DNA from: JAWKXU01 sp020446465
GTDB taxonomy: Bacteria; Pseudomonadota; Alphaproteobacteria; Sphingomonadales; Sphingomonadaceae
Assembly (NCBI GenBank): GCA_041396845.1
Contig: JAWKXU010000002.1
Location: 1-64,000 of the forward strand
Length of the DNA: 64,000 nucleotides
Direction of reading: 5' to 3'
In this document: positions 41,305 through 49,173 of the stretch, in pieces
Layout of the letters: each line of letters starts with the position of its first letter
How positions within the stretch are numbered: position 1 is the stretch's first letter
Notes under the pieces: model-generated
What the model saw: the letters and a program-made list of their open reading frames with translations, nothing else
The model's database searches: none
Told to the model about the DNA's origin: nothing
Translations under genes and position numbers: made by a program

Positions 41305-42789
41305 TTATCCGCCCATATAGTCCGCAAGAGCCGCGCGCTGCTCGTGCGTCATATGGATGCCCAGCTTGGTCCGTCGCCAAAGCACATCGTCAGAACACAT
41401 CGCCCATTCTTCGCGTGTCAGGTAATCGACCTCCGCTTCGCTCAGCCCGGCGCCAAAGTCGCGCCCCAGATCGCTACGCGCTTTTGCCTTGCCAAGCCAT
41501 GCCGCCGCACGCGTGCCATAACTGCGGGCAATCCGCGCTGCCTCCCGGTCAGACAGGAAGCCATATTCACTCTCCAGCGTTTCGGCCAGATCGTCGAGCG
41601 CATCGGCAGCGAAATCGCCACCCGGCAACGGTGTATGCGCGGTCCATGCTGCACCTGCCAGTGCAGGAATACGTTGCGCCAGCAGATTGGTCGCCGCCTC
41701 GGTCACATGGCGATAACTGGTAATTTTGCCGCCCCAGACCCCCAGCAGCGGCGCGCCCCTGTCCTTGTCCGAAAGCGAAAGACGATAACCGCGCGTTGCC
41801 GCCTCCGGCCTGCCCGATCCATCGTCGATCAGTGCGCGCACACCGGCATAGGTTGTAATCACATCATCCCTGGTCACGGGCTGGCGGAAATAATGACTGG
41901 CAGCATCGCACAGATAAGCCACTTCATCGTCCGCAGCGCTGACATGCACCAGCGCGCCGGTGTGATCGCGGTCCGTCGTGCCGATAAGCGTGAAATCCCG
42001 CTCATAAGGAATGGCAAAGACAATCCGCGTGTCGGGCATCTGGAAAATATAGGCATAGCCGTGATCGAACAGCCTGCGGGTGATGATGTGTGAACCGCGC
42101 ACCCGGCGCAGTGTAAATGCCGGCTCTTCCCCGCACAATCGCGCCACATCGTCTGCTGCTGGCCCTGCGGCATTGACCAGCGCATCCGCATGAAAGGTGC
42201 CTGCATCAGTTTCCAGCACCCAGCCCGCGCCGTCGCGCCGTGCCGATTTCAGGGTCGTGTGGGTGCGAACCTCAGCGCCCTTGTCCGCCGCATCGCGCAC
42301 ATTCAGGACCACCAGCCGGGCATCGTCGATCCAGCCATCGGAATATTCAAAACCGTGGCTGATCCCATCACGCAGGGGGTATCCTGCCGGGTGCGTTGCA
42401 AGATCGACAGTGCGGGCGTTGGGCCATTCGCGCCCTGCCCTGAAACCACCCAGATGATCGTAAATGAAAAGGCCCGCACGCAACATCCAGCGCGGTCGCA
42501 AGCCTTCAACATGGGGCAGCACAAAGCGCATCTTCCGGGCAAGATGCGGCGCGATGCGCAAGATAACATCGCGTTCCTGCAAGGCTTCACGAACCAGTGC
42601 GAACTCCTTGTATTCAAGGTAGCGCAGCCCGCCGTGGATCAGCTTTGTCGATGCAGACGACGTTCCGCTGGCGAGATCACCCGCTTCGAGCAGCAACACA
42701 CGTGCACCGCGCCCGGCTGCATCGCGGGCAATGCCTGCGCCATTTACGCCCCCGCCGACAATCGCAATGTCATAAGCCGTTGCGGTCAT
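41305..42789 (-). CDS. glpD: Aerobic glycerol-3-phosphate dehydrogenase
   Basis: GlpD oxidises glycerol-3-phosphate to DHAP and passes electrons to quinone at the inner membrane. The 494-aa flavoprotein begins YDIAIVGGGVNGAGIARDAAGRG (FAD Rossmann motif). It also has SGTSSASTKLIHGGLRYLE, NAAGPAADDVARLCG, RGSHIITRRLFDHGYAYIFQM and a C-terminal helical domain with EWAMCSDDVLWRRTKLGIHM. The ATG at 42789 overlaps the MFS stop. No glpK or glpF is adjacent. Confidence 0.94.
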   Translation of the reverse strand: MTATAYDIAIVGGGVNGAGIARDAAGRGARVLLLEAGDLASGTSSASTKLIHGGLRYLEYKEFALVREALQERDVILRIAPHLARKMRFVLPHVEGLRPRWMLRAGLFIYDHLGGFRAGREWPNARTVDLATHPAGYPLRDGISHGFEYSDGWIDDARLVVLNVRDAADKGAEVRTHTTLKSARRDGAGWVLETDAGTFHADALVNAAGPAADDVARLCGEEPAFTLRRVRGSHIITRRLFDHGYAYIFQMPDTRIVFAIPYERDFTLIGTTDRDHTGALVHVSAADDEVAYLCDAASHYFRQPVTRDDVITTYAGVRALIDDGSGRPEAATRGYRLSLSDKDRGAPLLGVWGGKITSYRHVTEAATNLLAQRIPALAGAAWTAHTPLPGGDFAADALDDLAETLESEYGFLSDREAARIARSYGTRAAAWLGKAKARSDLGRDFGAGLSEAEVDYLTREEWAMCSDDVLWRRTKLGIHMTHEQRAALADYMGG

Positions 42790-44123
42790 GGAGAATGCCG
42801 ACGGCGCGGCGGATTCAGCCGGCGAAAGAGCTTGCCCTTCTCGCTCCACAAAACCAGCAACAGGGCAAGAATGCTGCAAATCAACAGGGCCGCGGCAAGC
42901 GGCAGCGCGGTGCCATCATAAGCCTGCCCTATCGTCATGCCAATGAGTGCCGCGCCCAGCAGCCGCGCAAAGGCCTGTGCGGAACTGGCAGAGCCGGCAC
43001 TGGATGCAAATGGCTGCATGGCAATCGCCCCCAGATTTGCCGTGAGGAAACCGACAAGACCAAGATTCAACGCGATCAGTGGCACAAACCACGCCAGTTC
43101 GCCATCACGGTATATCGCTGCCCAGAGCTGCGCCAGGCTGACAACAATGTATGCCAGAATACCGGCATGGGAAACCCGGCGCGCGCCAAACCGTTCCACA
43201 ATCCGCGAATTGACGATGTTGGAAAACATCATTGTCATGGCCGTGAGTCCAAAAATCAGCGGGAACAGATCACCCGCGCCCATGTGTTCGGAAATCAGTT
43301 GCTGGGATGAATTGAGATAACCGAACAGCGCACCTGTCATCAGCATGGCCCCGAAGACATAGCCGCTTGAACGGCGCTTGGTCAGTGCAGCCCCCATGTT
43401 GTATGCGATGATATCAAGTTTGACCGACTGGCGCGATTGCGGGTCCAGCGTTTCGGGCAAGCGAAAGTGCACCCACAGCACCGCACCAACAGACAGTATC
43501 GCAAGGAAACGGAATATCCAGCGCCACTCCACAAAATGCAGGATCGCCTGCCCCAGCGAAGGCGCAAGAACCGGAATGGTAATAAAAACCGCGCCAACTA
43601 GCGAAAGCAGCTTTGCCATGCGGTCGCCATCGTAAAGATCACGCACGACAGCCGTCGGCACCACTATCAGGCTGGCGGTGCAAAGTCCTTGCACAACGCG
43701 CATGGCGAGCAAGGCATGGAAATTATTGACGAAAGAAATAACAAGGCCGATCACGATGTTAGCCAGCAGCGCGATCAGCAAAACGGGTCTGCGTCCAAAC
43801 CTGTCTGACAGGAAGCCCGGAAGCAGGCAGCCGATTCCCCCACCCATGAGGAAAAAGCTGATGATAAACTGGCGCTGATTCCCGTCCGCCACGCCGAAGG
43901 AACGGGCAATATCGTCCAGAGCCGGCAACATGGTATCAATCGACAGCGCGTGAAGCGCCATCAGGAACGCCGCCATCACTACCAGTTCGCGCTGGGCAAT
44001 GGGTGGCTTGCAGTGGCCATGGGCCCGCGTATCGATTTCTGTCGGTCCAACCGCCGAAGGATAGGCAGCAGGCCGTCCGATTACCGTTTGTACCGCGGAT
44101 TCGTGCTTTGATTCATCACGCAT
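42786..44123 (-). CDS. Bcr/CflA-type MFS drug-efflux transporter
   Basis: The 445-aa protein has 12 predicted membrane helices after a hydrophilic N-terminus of about 45 residues. It carries the Bcr/CflA-like LHALSIDTMLPALDDIARSF, the loop GFLSDRFGRRPVLLIAL (MFS motif A) and RVVQGLCTASLIVVPTAVVRDLYDGDRMAKLLSL (motif C region). Proton-driven drug or metabolite export is expected; the substrate is unknown. It overlaps glpD by four bases and is divergent from dinB. Confidence 0.88.
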   Translation of the reverse strand: MRDESKHESAVQTVIGRPAAYPSAVGPTEIDTRAHGHCKPPIAQRELVVMAAFLMALHALSIDTMLPALDDIARSFGVADGNQRQFIISFFLMGGGIGCLLPGFLSDRFGRRPVLLIALLANIVIGLVISFVNNFHALLAMRVVQGLCTASLIVVPTAVVRDLYDGDRMAKLLSLVGAVFITIPVLAPSLGQAILHFVEWRWIFRFLAILSVGAVLWVHFRLPETLDPQSRQSVKLDIIAYNMGAALTKRRSSGYVFGAMLMTGALFGYLNSSQQLISEHMGAGDLFPLIFGLTAMTMMFSNIVNSRIVERFGARRVSHAGILAYIVVSLAQLWAAIYRDGELAWFVPLIALNLGLVGFLTANLGAIAMQPFASSAGSASSAQAFARLLGAALIGMTIGQAYDGTALPLAAALLICSILALLLVLWSEKGKLFRRLNPPRRRHSP

Positions 44124-44257
44124 TACCGGCCCATGCCTTGCATTTGACGATAGGGAAAGGGGGCCTCTGTCACATTGCACCCAATTGCATCTTCGATATT
44201 TTCAGTGTGGCCGGATGGATGACCAAGGGCGCTCCCCCTGATAATGTGGGCGCTGTC

Positions 44258-45427
44258 ATGGCCGATGCAAACCCCAACATTACGGACGAACCGGCAGAAA
44301 ACGCTGCACCGGGTGGCCTGCGCAAGATCATCCATATCGACATGGATGCCTTTTTCGCCAGCGTTGAACAACGCGACGACCCATCCCTGCGCGGATTGCC
44401 GCTGGCCGTTGGCAGCGCAACGGGACGCGGAGTGGTTGCCGCTGCCAGCTATGAAGCGCGCAAATTCGGGGTTCGGTCCGCCATGCCGTCACAGCGGGCC
44501 TTGCGCCTGTGCCCCGATCTCGTGTTTCGAATGCCGCGTTTTGACGTGTATCGGGACATATCACGCCACATCCGCGCAATCTTTGCGGATTATACCCCCA
44601 TTATCGAACCGCTGAGCCTGGATGAAGCCTATCTGGATGTGACAGCGGACATGCGCGGGATCGGTTCTGCTACGCGTATTGCCGAATTGATCCGAGAGCG
44701 CATCCGCAGCGAGTTGAACCTGACGGCTAGTGCAGGTGTCTCCTACAACAAGTTTCTGGCCAAACTCGCGAGCGACCAGAACAAGCCCGACGGGCTTTGC
44801 GTCATTCGTCCCGGCGAAGGGGCGCAGTTTGTGGCGGGACTGCCCGTGCGGCGCTTTCACGGCGTCGGCCCGCGAGGCGCTGAAAAGATGGCGCGCCTGG
44901 GTATTGAAACGGGGGAAGACTTGCGCGCCCGCCCGATCGAGGTTCTGCGCGAACATTTCGGATCGCAGGCCGATTACCTCTATCGCGCCGTACGCGGGAT
45001 CGACTTGCGTCCCGTGCAGGCACATCGCCGCCGCAAGTCTCTGGGTGGGGAGCGCACATTCGCCCACGACATTTCCTCCGGCCCTGCCTTGCGCGAAACG
45101 CTGGATCGCATTGTCGATATCGTCTGGGACCGGATCGAAAGCGCCAATGCACACGGGCGGACAGTGACTCTGAAAATGCGCTTTGCCGATTTTACACTTC
45201 TCACCCGTGCCCGCTCGGTCGAGCATGTGGTCGAAAGCAAAACCGATTTTGCGCGAATTGGCCATGCCTTGCTGGATGAATTGCTGCCCCTGCCCCAACC
45301 CATCAGGTTGATGGGTCTGACACTGTCATCGCTGGAAGGTGCAGACGAAGCGCCAGAAACAGTGGAAGGCGCACCAGCCGCAAACGGCACCAGTGATAGC
45401 CGGAACGCTCAGCTCTCGCTGTTCTGA
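44258..45427 (+). CDS. dinB: Y-family DNA polymerase IV
   Basis: Pol IV copies past lesions such as N2-dG adducts. The 389-aa protein has IIHIDMDAFFASVEQRD (metal-binding Asp) and PIIEPLSLDEAYLDVT (catalytic Asp-Glu). It also has a helix-hairpin-helix thumb (GVGPRGAEKMARLGIETGEDL), the little finger (RKSLGGERTFAHDI), and a short tail ending AQLSLF, a plausible beta-clamp-binding motif. Starts at 44219 and 44258 are both possible. Its end overlaps the convergent NUDIX gene by 19 bases. Confidence 0.93.
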   Translation: MADANPNITDEPAENAAPGGLRKIIHIDMDAFFASVEQRDDPSLRGLPLAVGSATGRGVVAAASYEARKFGVRSAMPSQRALRLCPDLVFRMPRFDVYRDISRHIRAIFADYTPIIEPLSLDEAYLDVTADMRGIGSATRIAELIRERIRSELNLTASAGVSYNKFLAKLASDQNKPDGLCVIRPGEGAQFVAGLPVRRFHGVGPRGAEKMARLGIETGEDLRARPIEVLREHFGSQADYLYRAVRGIDLRPVQAHRRRKSLGGERTFAHDISSGPALRETLDRIVDIVWDRIESANAHGRTVTLKMRFADFTLLTRARSVEHVVESKTDFARIGHALLDELLPLPQPIRLMGLTLSSLEGADEAPETVEGAPAANGTSDSRNAQLSLF

Positions 45428-45891
45428 TAACGCAGCCAATACATTGCATCCCCGGCCAGATCAGGCGGCAAGGCGTCAAGCGGGAAATATCCCGCAGCAA
45501 CGATTTCGCGCCCGTCAATCTGCGGTTCCGCATTGCTCAAGGCGCTGAACATCTCCAGCTGGTTGCGAGCGCCATGCAGGTCGCGCACGACACTGCCGAC
45601 CAGATGTAGCGCATCCAGGTCCAGCCCCACTTCCTCACGCAATTCGCGCAGGGCCGCACTGGCAGGGTCTTCGCCACGGGCCACCGCGCCGCCGGGCAAG
45701 CCCCACCGACCCGATCCATAGGAATGCCGAACAAGCAGGACGCTGCGCTGGCCGCCGTCCGCAACCCGAAACACCATGACGCTGCACCCGACCAGCAGCG
45801 GCCTTCGCCAGCGCCAGTATCGCTTTCGCAAGGCATGGGCCACACGCAAGCCCAGCCGGTGCAACGGGGCAGGAAGGACGCGTGCAATCAT
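45409..45891 (-). CDS. NUDIX hydrolase
   Basis: The 160-aa product contains the NUDIX box GGAVARGEDPASAALRELREEVGLDL (about residues 72-97), which fits GX5EX7REUXEEXGU and binds the catalytic metal. The N-terminus is basic and may be amphipathic (KRYWRWRRPLL). The substrate (nucleoside diphosphate linked to X) is not determined. The ATG at 45891 is chosen; further upstream the frame shadows pgl. It follows pgl by 16 bases and overlaps the 3' end of dinB. Confidence 0.86.
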   Translation of the reverse strand: MIARVLPAPLHRLGLRVAHALRKRYWRWRRPLLVGCSVMVFRVADGGQRSVLLVRHSYGSGRWGLPGGAVARGEDPASAALRELREEVGLDLDALHLVGSVVRDLHGARNQLEMFSALSNAEPQIDGREIVAAGYFPLDALPPDLAGDAMYWLRYQNSES

Positions 45892-45907
45892 TTCTCCAGC
45901 CACACGC

Positions 45908-46534
45908 TCAGCAAAAACACGTGACAGGCTGGCGCACAGCCCGAAGAAGCCGGGCAACCGGAAGATTGTTTTCCCCGCGCATTGCTGCTTCAAACAGGGC
46001 ACGTTTTTCCTCACCCCGCAGCACGAACAGCACTTCATCAGTGTTGAGCAGTGCGGGGATTGTCAGGGTCAGCCGGTCAAACGGTGCCTCTGGCGGTAAC
46101 GGGTCAGGCGTCAGGCGGCGCACGGATTGGGGATCATCCGTCTGCGGATCGGTATTGGGGAAGAGCGAGGCAATATGCCCATCAGCCCCCATGCCCAGCC
46201 ACGTCAGCGCAAAATGCGGCGGATGCGCCTTTTCGCCAAGAGTGACGACGGTTGCGCCCAGCGGCTCCAGAATGGGACGGATACGCCCGGCATTACTTGC
46301 CGGGTGGCTTTCATCGACGGCGCGGTCATCCCCTGGCCAGAGCGCAATACGCGACCAGTCCAGCCCTGCCCCCGCAAGTTTGGCAAAAATCGGAAAAGGG
46401 GTCGAACCGCCCGGCACCGTTATCGCGATCTTGCCGTCGTCCGCTGCGCAGTTCAGTGCTGCGGCAAGGTGCTGTTCCAGCCATCCAGCAATATCCGCAT
46501 CGCTTGCGCCAGGAATGATCGTCAGATTCTGCAT
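45908..46534 (-). CDS. pgl: 6-phosphogluconolactonase
   Basis: Pgl hydrolyses 6-phosphogluconolactone in the oxidative pentose phosphate or Entner-Doudoroff route. The 208-aa DevB-type protein shows AITVPGGSTPFPIFAKL (about residues 37-53), WPGDDRAVDESHPASNAG, TWLGMGADGHIASLFPNTD with the catalytic His, and LNTDEVLFVLRGEEK near the end. zwf and edd are not adjacent. Spacing to the NUDIX gene suggests co-transcription. Confidence 0.93.
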   Translation of the reverse strand: MQNLTIIPGASDADIAGWLEQHLAAALNCAADDGKIAITVPGGSTPFPIFAKLAGAGLDWSRIALWPGDDRAVDESHPASNAGRIRPILEPLGATVVTLGEKAHPPHFALTWLGMGADGHIASLFPNTDPQTDDPQSVRRLTPDPLPPEAPFDRLTLTIPALLNTDEVLFVLRGEEKRALFEAAMRGENNLPVARLLRAVRQPVTCFC

Positions 46535-46610
46535 GGGGCCACGTTAGCACACAATAGACACAAGAGAGTGAATGCGTGCCAACGTGGCCCTTCGGGGGGT
46601 ATCATGCAGG

Positions 46611-47072
46611 TTATTTGGCGATTTCAGTCAGGAACCAGACCCGCTGCTCGGCCTGATCGGTCCAGTCATCCGCGATGCCATCAGTGGCGTTGTCGCCCGC
46701 TTCACCGGCCGCCGCCTTGGCGATACGGATTGCATCGACCAGCGCAAGGTTGTCCTTCCGCAGTTCTTCCACCATCGCTTCAGCAGAAAGGTCCGTCGAA
46801 TCCTGATCTGTGATCTGGCTTCTGGCTGCAATCGAGCCGATGGATGTCAGCGTAATGCCGCCATTTTTGCGAACCCGTTCGGCAATCAGATCGGTCACGC
46901 CAAGAATCTGCGCCGCCTGTTCATCAAACAGCAAGTGCAGATCGCGAAAGCGCGGGCCGCTGACATGCCAGTGAAAGTTCTTTGTCTTGATGTAGAGCGC
47001 GAAATGGTCCGCCAGCACACCATTCAATGCCTCTATCAGGGCTTTCTTTGTGTTGTCTCCGCTGCTTGCCAT
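46611..47072 (-). CDS. dps: Dps-family ferritin-like DNA protection protein
   Basis: Dps forms a 12-mer that oxidises iron with hydrogen peroxide, and sometimes binds DNA. The 153-aa protein has the ferroxidase segment KTKNFHWHVSGPRFRDLHLLFDEQAAQI (His, Asp and Glu ligands between subunits) and ITLTSIGSIA. The N-terminus is short, so DNA binding through a lysine tail is doubtful. A clear AAGGAG precedes the ATG, and the upstream region holds a promoter and two palindromes. Confidence 0.93.
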   Translation of the reverse strand: MASSGDNTKKALIEALNGVLADHFALYIKTKNFHWHVSGPRFRDLHLLFDEQAAQILGVTDLIAERVRKNGGITLTSIGSIAARSQITDQDSTDLSAEAMVEELRKDNLALVDAIRIAKAAAGEAGDNATDGIADDWTDQAEQRVWFLTEIAK

Positions 47073-47122
47073 TTGCTTGCTCCTTGTGTTTCTGTCCGTG
47101 TTCGTTCCTATTGAATATCTGC

Positions 47123-47189
47123 ACTATACAGGCGAATTAAAGATCGGAATAACGGCAATTTATTGCCAGTGTGATCGAATTATTCGATC
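47123..47189 (-). promoter_or_regulatory. dps promoter region with two palindromes
   Basis: Reading toward dps, a TATAGT -10 box lies at 47128 to 47123. Upstream are two perfect palindromes: GGCAAT-TT-ATTGCC (47154-47167) and GATCGAAT-T-ATTCGATC (47173-47189). Their position suits regulator binding near or above the -35 region. Which regulator binds (Fur, Irr or OxyR are usual for dps) cannot be told; the second palindrome could instead be a transcript-end hairpin of the GDT1-like gene region. Confidence 0.5.
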
Positions 47190-47199
47190 AATGTATCGG

Positions 47200-47760
47200 T
47201 CAGACGATCCCGCGCGCAACCATTGCCAGCACTGCACCTGACAGCACCAGCACGACCCCCAGCATCATCCGCATCCGGCGAACAAGAGCGGGTGGCAAGG
47301 CGCGCCCTGGCTCGCTCCATGCCAGCGCGATGGCTGCGCAACCGCCGATCGCCCCGCCCATTGCTGACAGCAGGGCTGACCCCGTCGCTACCGCCACTGC
47401 AAGGATAAGAAACCGCGCCGCATCGCCAATCTGCGTTGCCAGCAAAACGGCGAGAATGGCAAAGGCAGAGCGTGTCGGTTCCTGTGGTAAGGCCCGCCGC
47501 CACGGCCAGGTCATTTCCAGCCCGGCCCAGAGCAAGGCCAGCGCCGCCAGCATCAATCCCGCATTGCCGCCTGCGATGCTCGCAATAGCGCTGCCGCCAA
47601 ATGCGGCCACGGCGGCAGTTATCAGGGACGAGACGAGCCCCAGAACCAGAACCATCGCCGATCCGTCAAAACGGGCTGAAAGGTGCGCCACGAGCCGGTA
47701 ATCGCGCCCTCCAAAGCCTGCCAGAACAGCGGCCATGAACGAGAGGAACAGCGACGGCAT
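47200..47760 (-). CDS. GDT1/TMEM165 (UPF0016)-like membrane protein
   Basis: The 186-aa product has six predicted membrane helices in two similar halves, each with a motif resembling the ExGD(K/R) signature of this Mn/Ca exporter family: AGFGGRDYR near residue 18 and ATQIGDAARF near residue 112. The acidic Glu of the first motif is replaced by Gly, so ion transport may be altered or lost. It precedes tRNA-Gly on the minus strand and is 128 bases from dps. Confidence 0.65.
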   Translation of the reverse strand: MPSLFLSFMAAVLAGFGGRDYRLVAHLSARFDGSAMVLVLGLVSSLITAAVAAFGGSAIASIAGGNAGLMLAALALLWAGLEMTWPWRRALPQEPTRSAFAILAVLLATQIGDAARFLILAVAVATGSALLSAMGGAIGGCAAIALAWSEPGRALPPALVRRMRMMLGVVLVLSGAVLAMVARGIV

Positions 47761-47814
47761 AAACTGTCAGCGCCCGGCGAACGGCGCAATCAGCACAGGC
47801 AAGCGGTGGAAGGC

Positions 47815-47888
47815 TGGAGCGGGTGAAGGGAATCGAACCCTCGTCGTCAGCTTGGGAAGCTGCTGCTCTACCATTGAGCTACACCCGC
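47815..47888 (-). tRNA. tRNA-Gly (anticodon CCC)
   Basis: From 47888 on the minus strand, the acceptor GCGGGTG pairs with CACCCGC. The D arm is GCTCAATGGTAGAGC, the anticodon loop TTCCCAA gives CCC, and the T arm GAGGGTTCGATTCCCTT is typical. CCA is encoded (47817-47815). One anticodon-stem pair is a mismatch, tolerated in tRNAs. It reads GGG. Confidence 0.9.
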
Positions 47889-47967
47889 ATGGGCCAGTGC
47901 CTTATCGCACTGGATTGCGGCGCGCCCCTGCCACGGCGCAGGGCTGCCGGTCAACGATTCTCTTGCA

Positions 47968-48786
47968 TCAACCAACACTGCTGGCAGCACGATCAAGCAA
48001 GGCGCGGGCTGCCTCGACATGCATCGTCTCGATCATTTCGCCTTCAAACCGCTCTGCGCCGCCGGTTGCTGCCTCCACCAGTCGGCGCGCCCGGTCAAGC
48101 TCCGCTGCGTCCGGCGCGAACAGCCGATTGGTCGCGTCCACCTGATTGGGGTGGATCAAGGTCTTGCCGTCAAACCCCAGCATACGCCCTTCGCGGCATT
48201 CCGCCTCGAACCCTTCGGGATCGTCCAGCCGGTTGTAAACGCCATCGAACACTGCCTTTCCCGCCGCCCGTGCCGCCAGCACAATGGTCTGCAAAGTGAC
48301 GCTGACGCTGGCGCGGCTGGCCGTGGCGGGAATATTGAGATCACGCCGCAAGTCGTTCACGCCAACAAACAGGGCCGCAGTGGCGGGAGTGGCAGCGATG
48401 GCCTGTGCGGCGAACACCGCCGCCGGGCTTTCGATCATGGCAATGACAGGCTTTCCCGTGCTGTCGGCCACCGATGCAACGTCGGCAGGGCTTTCAGCCT
48501 TGGGCAGCACGACGTAATCGACCGCCAGATCGCGGGCGAGCGCGCAATCATCGCCATGCCAGGGTGTATCGGCCGTATTGACCCGCAGCGCCAGCAGCCG
48601 CTTTCCAAAGCCGCCTTCGGCCATGGCGGTGCGGGCGCCATCGCGGGCTTCGGCCTTTTTGTCATCGGGCACCGCATCCTCAAGGTCGAACAACACCATA
48701 TCGCAGCCCAATGAACGGGCCTTGGCAATGGCGCGCGCATTGGACGCAGGGAGAAAGAGGAGCGAGCGGGCGTGGTTGAGCAGCAT
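47968..48786 (-). CDS. HpcH/HpaI-type CoA-ester lyase (CitE-like)
   Basis: The 272-aa TIM-barrel protein matches the CitE/malyl-CoA lyase family: RSLLFLPASNARAIAKA, DMVLFDLEDAVPDDKKAEAR (Mg-binding Glu-Asp), YVVLPKAESPADV, IAMIESPAAVFAAQAIAA and FDGKTLIHPNQVDATNRLFAP. Free-standing CitE-like enzymes cleave or form beta-hydroxyacyl-CoA esters such as malyl-, citramalyl- or beta-methylmalyl-CoA. The other citrate lyase subunits are absent, so citrate lyase is unlikely. It stands alone after the tRNA. Confidence 0.88.
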   Translation of the reverse strand: MLLNHARSLLFLPASNARAIAKARSLGCDMVLFDLEDAVPDDKKAEARDGARTAMAEGGFGKRLLALRVNTADTPWHGDDCALARDLAVDYVVLPKAESPADVASVADSTGKPVIAMIESPAAVFAAQAIAATPATAALFVGVNDLRRDLNIPATASRASVSVTLQTIVLAARAAGKAVFDGVYNRLDDPEGFEAECREGRMLGFDGKTLIHPNQVDATNRLFAPDAAELDRARRLVEAATGGAERFEGEMIETMHVEAARALLDRAASSVG

Positions 48787-49173
48787 GTGTTGAGTCCGGC
48801 AGGAAAGTGGTAACGACGCTGGCTTTGGCCGGACGCCGGGCCGAGATCAAGCATACACGCCACAATCCAACGATTTCTCGTGGTGATTTCGCACCTGCAA
48901 AATAATTTGCGTAATTTTATTGCTTTGTTGAGCGACAAGTACTAGATGGCCCAGCAGCGACCGACGCACATGCCCAGTCATGCCGTCCCGCCCGATGATA
49001 GCGTGAAGCCTGCGGTTCCCCGTCAGGACAGATCGGGCATCTGGTCGCAAGAGATTTAACCGATGCTTCCTTTTTCATGCGGGGTCGCCTCAAGAGTGAG
49101 CAACCCGCCGCGCGCCTTCAGTGCATTGAAACGCCATGTGCGCGCCGCATCTATTTGAAAGAATAAACTATTC
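48787..49173. other. Divergent intergenic region, long helicase leader
   Basis: The 387-base gap lies between the leftward CitE-like gene and the rightward DEAD-box helicase. It contains an AT-rich stretch with a small palindrome GCAAA-ATAA-TTTGC (48897-48910), which marks a likely promoter area. The 5' part of the helicase leader is long, as in many cold-inducible helicase genes. I see no gene or RNA match. Confidence 0.5.

Noticed and set aside
47968..48786. Citrate lyase beta subunit
   Set aside because: The alpha and gamma subunits and the ligase are absent nearby; a free-standing CoA-ester lyase is more likely.
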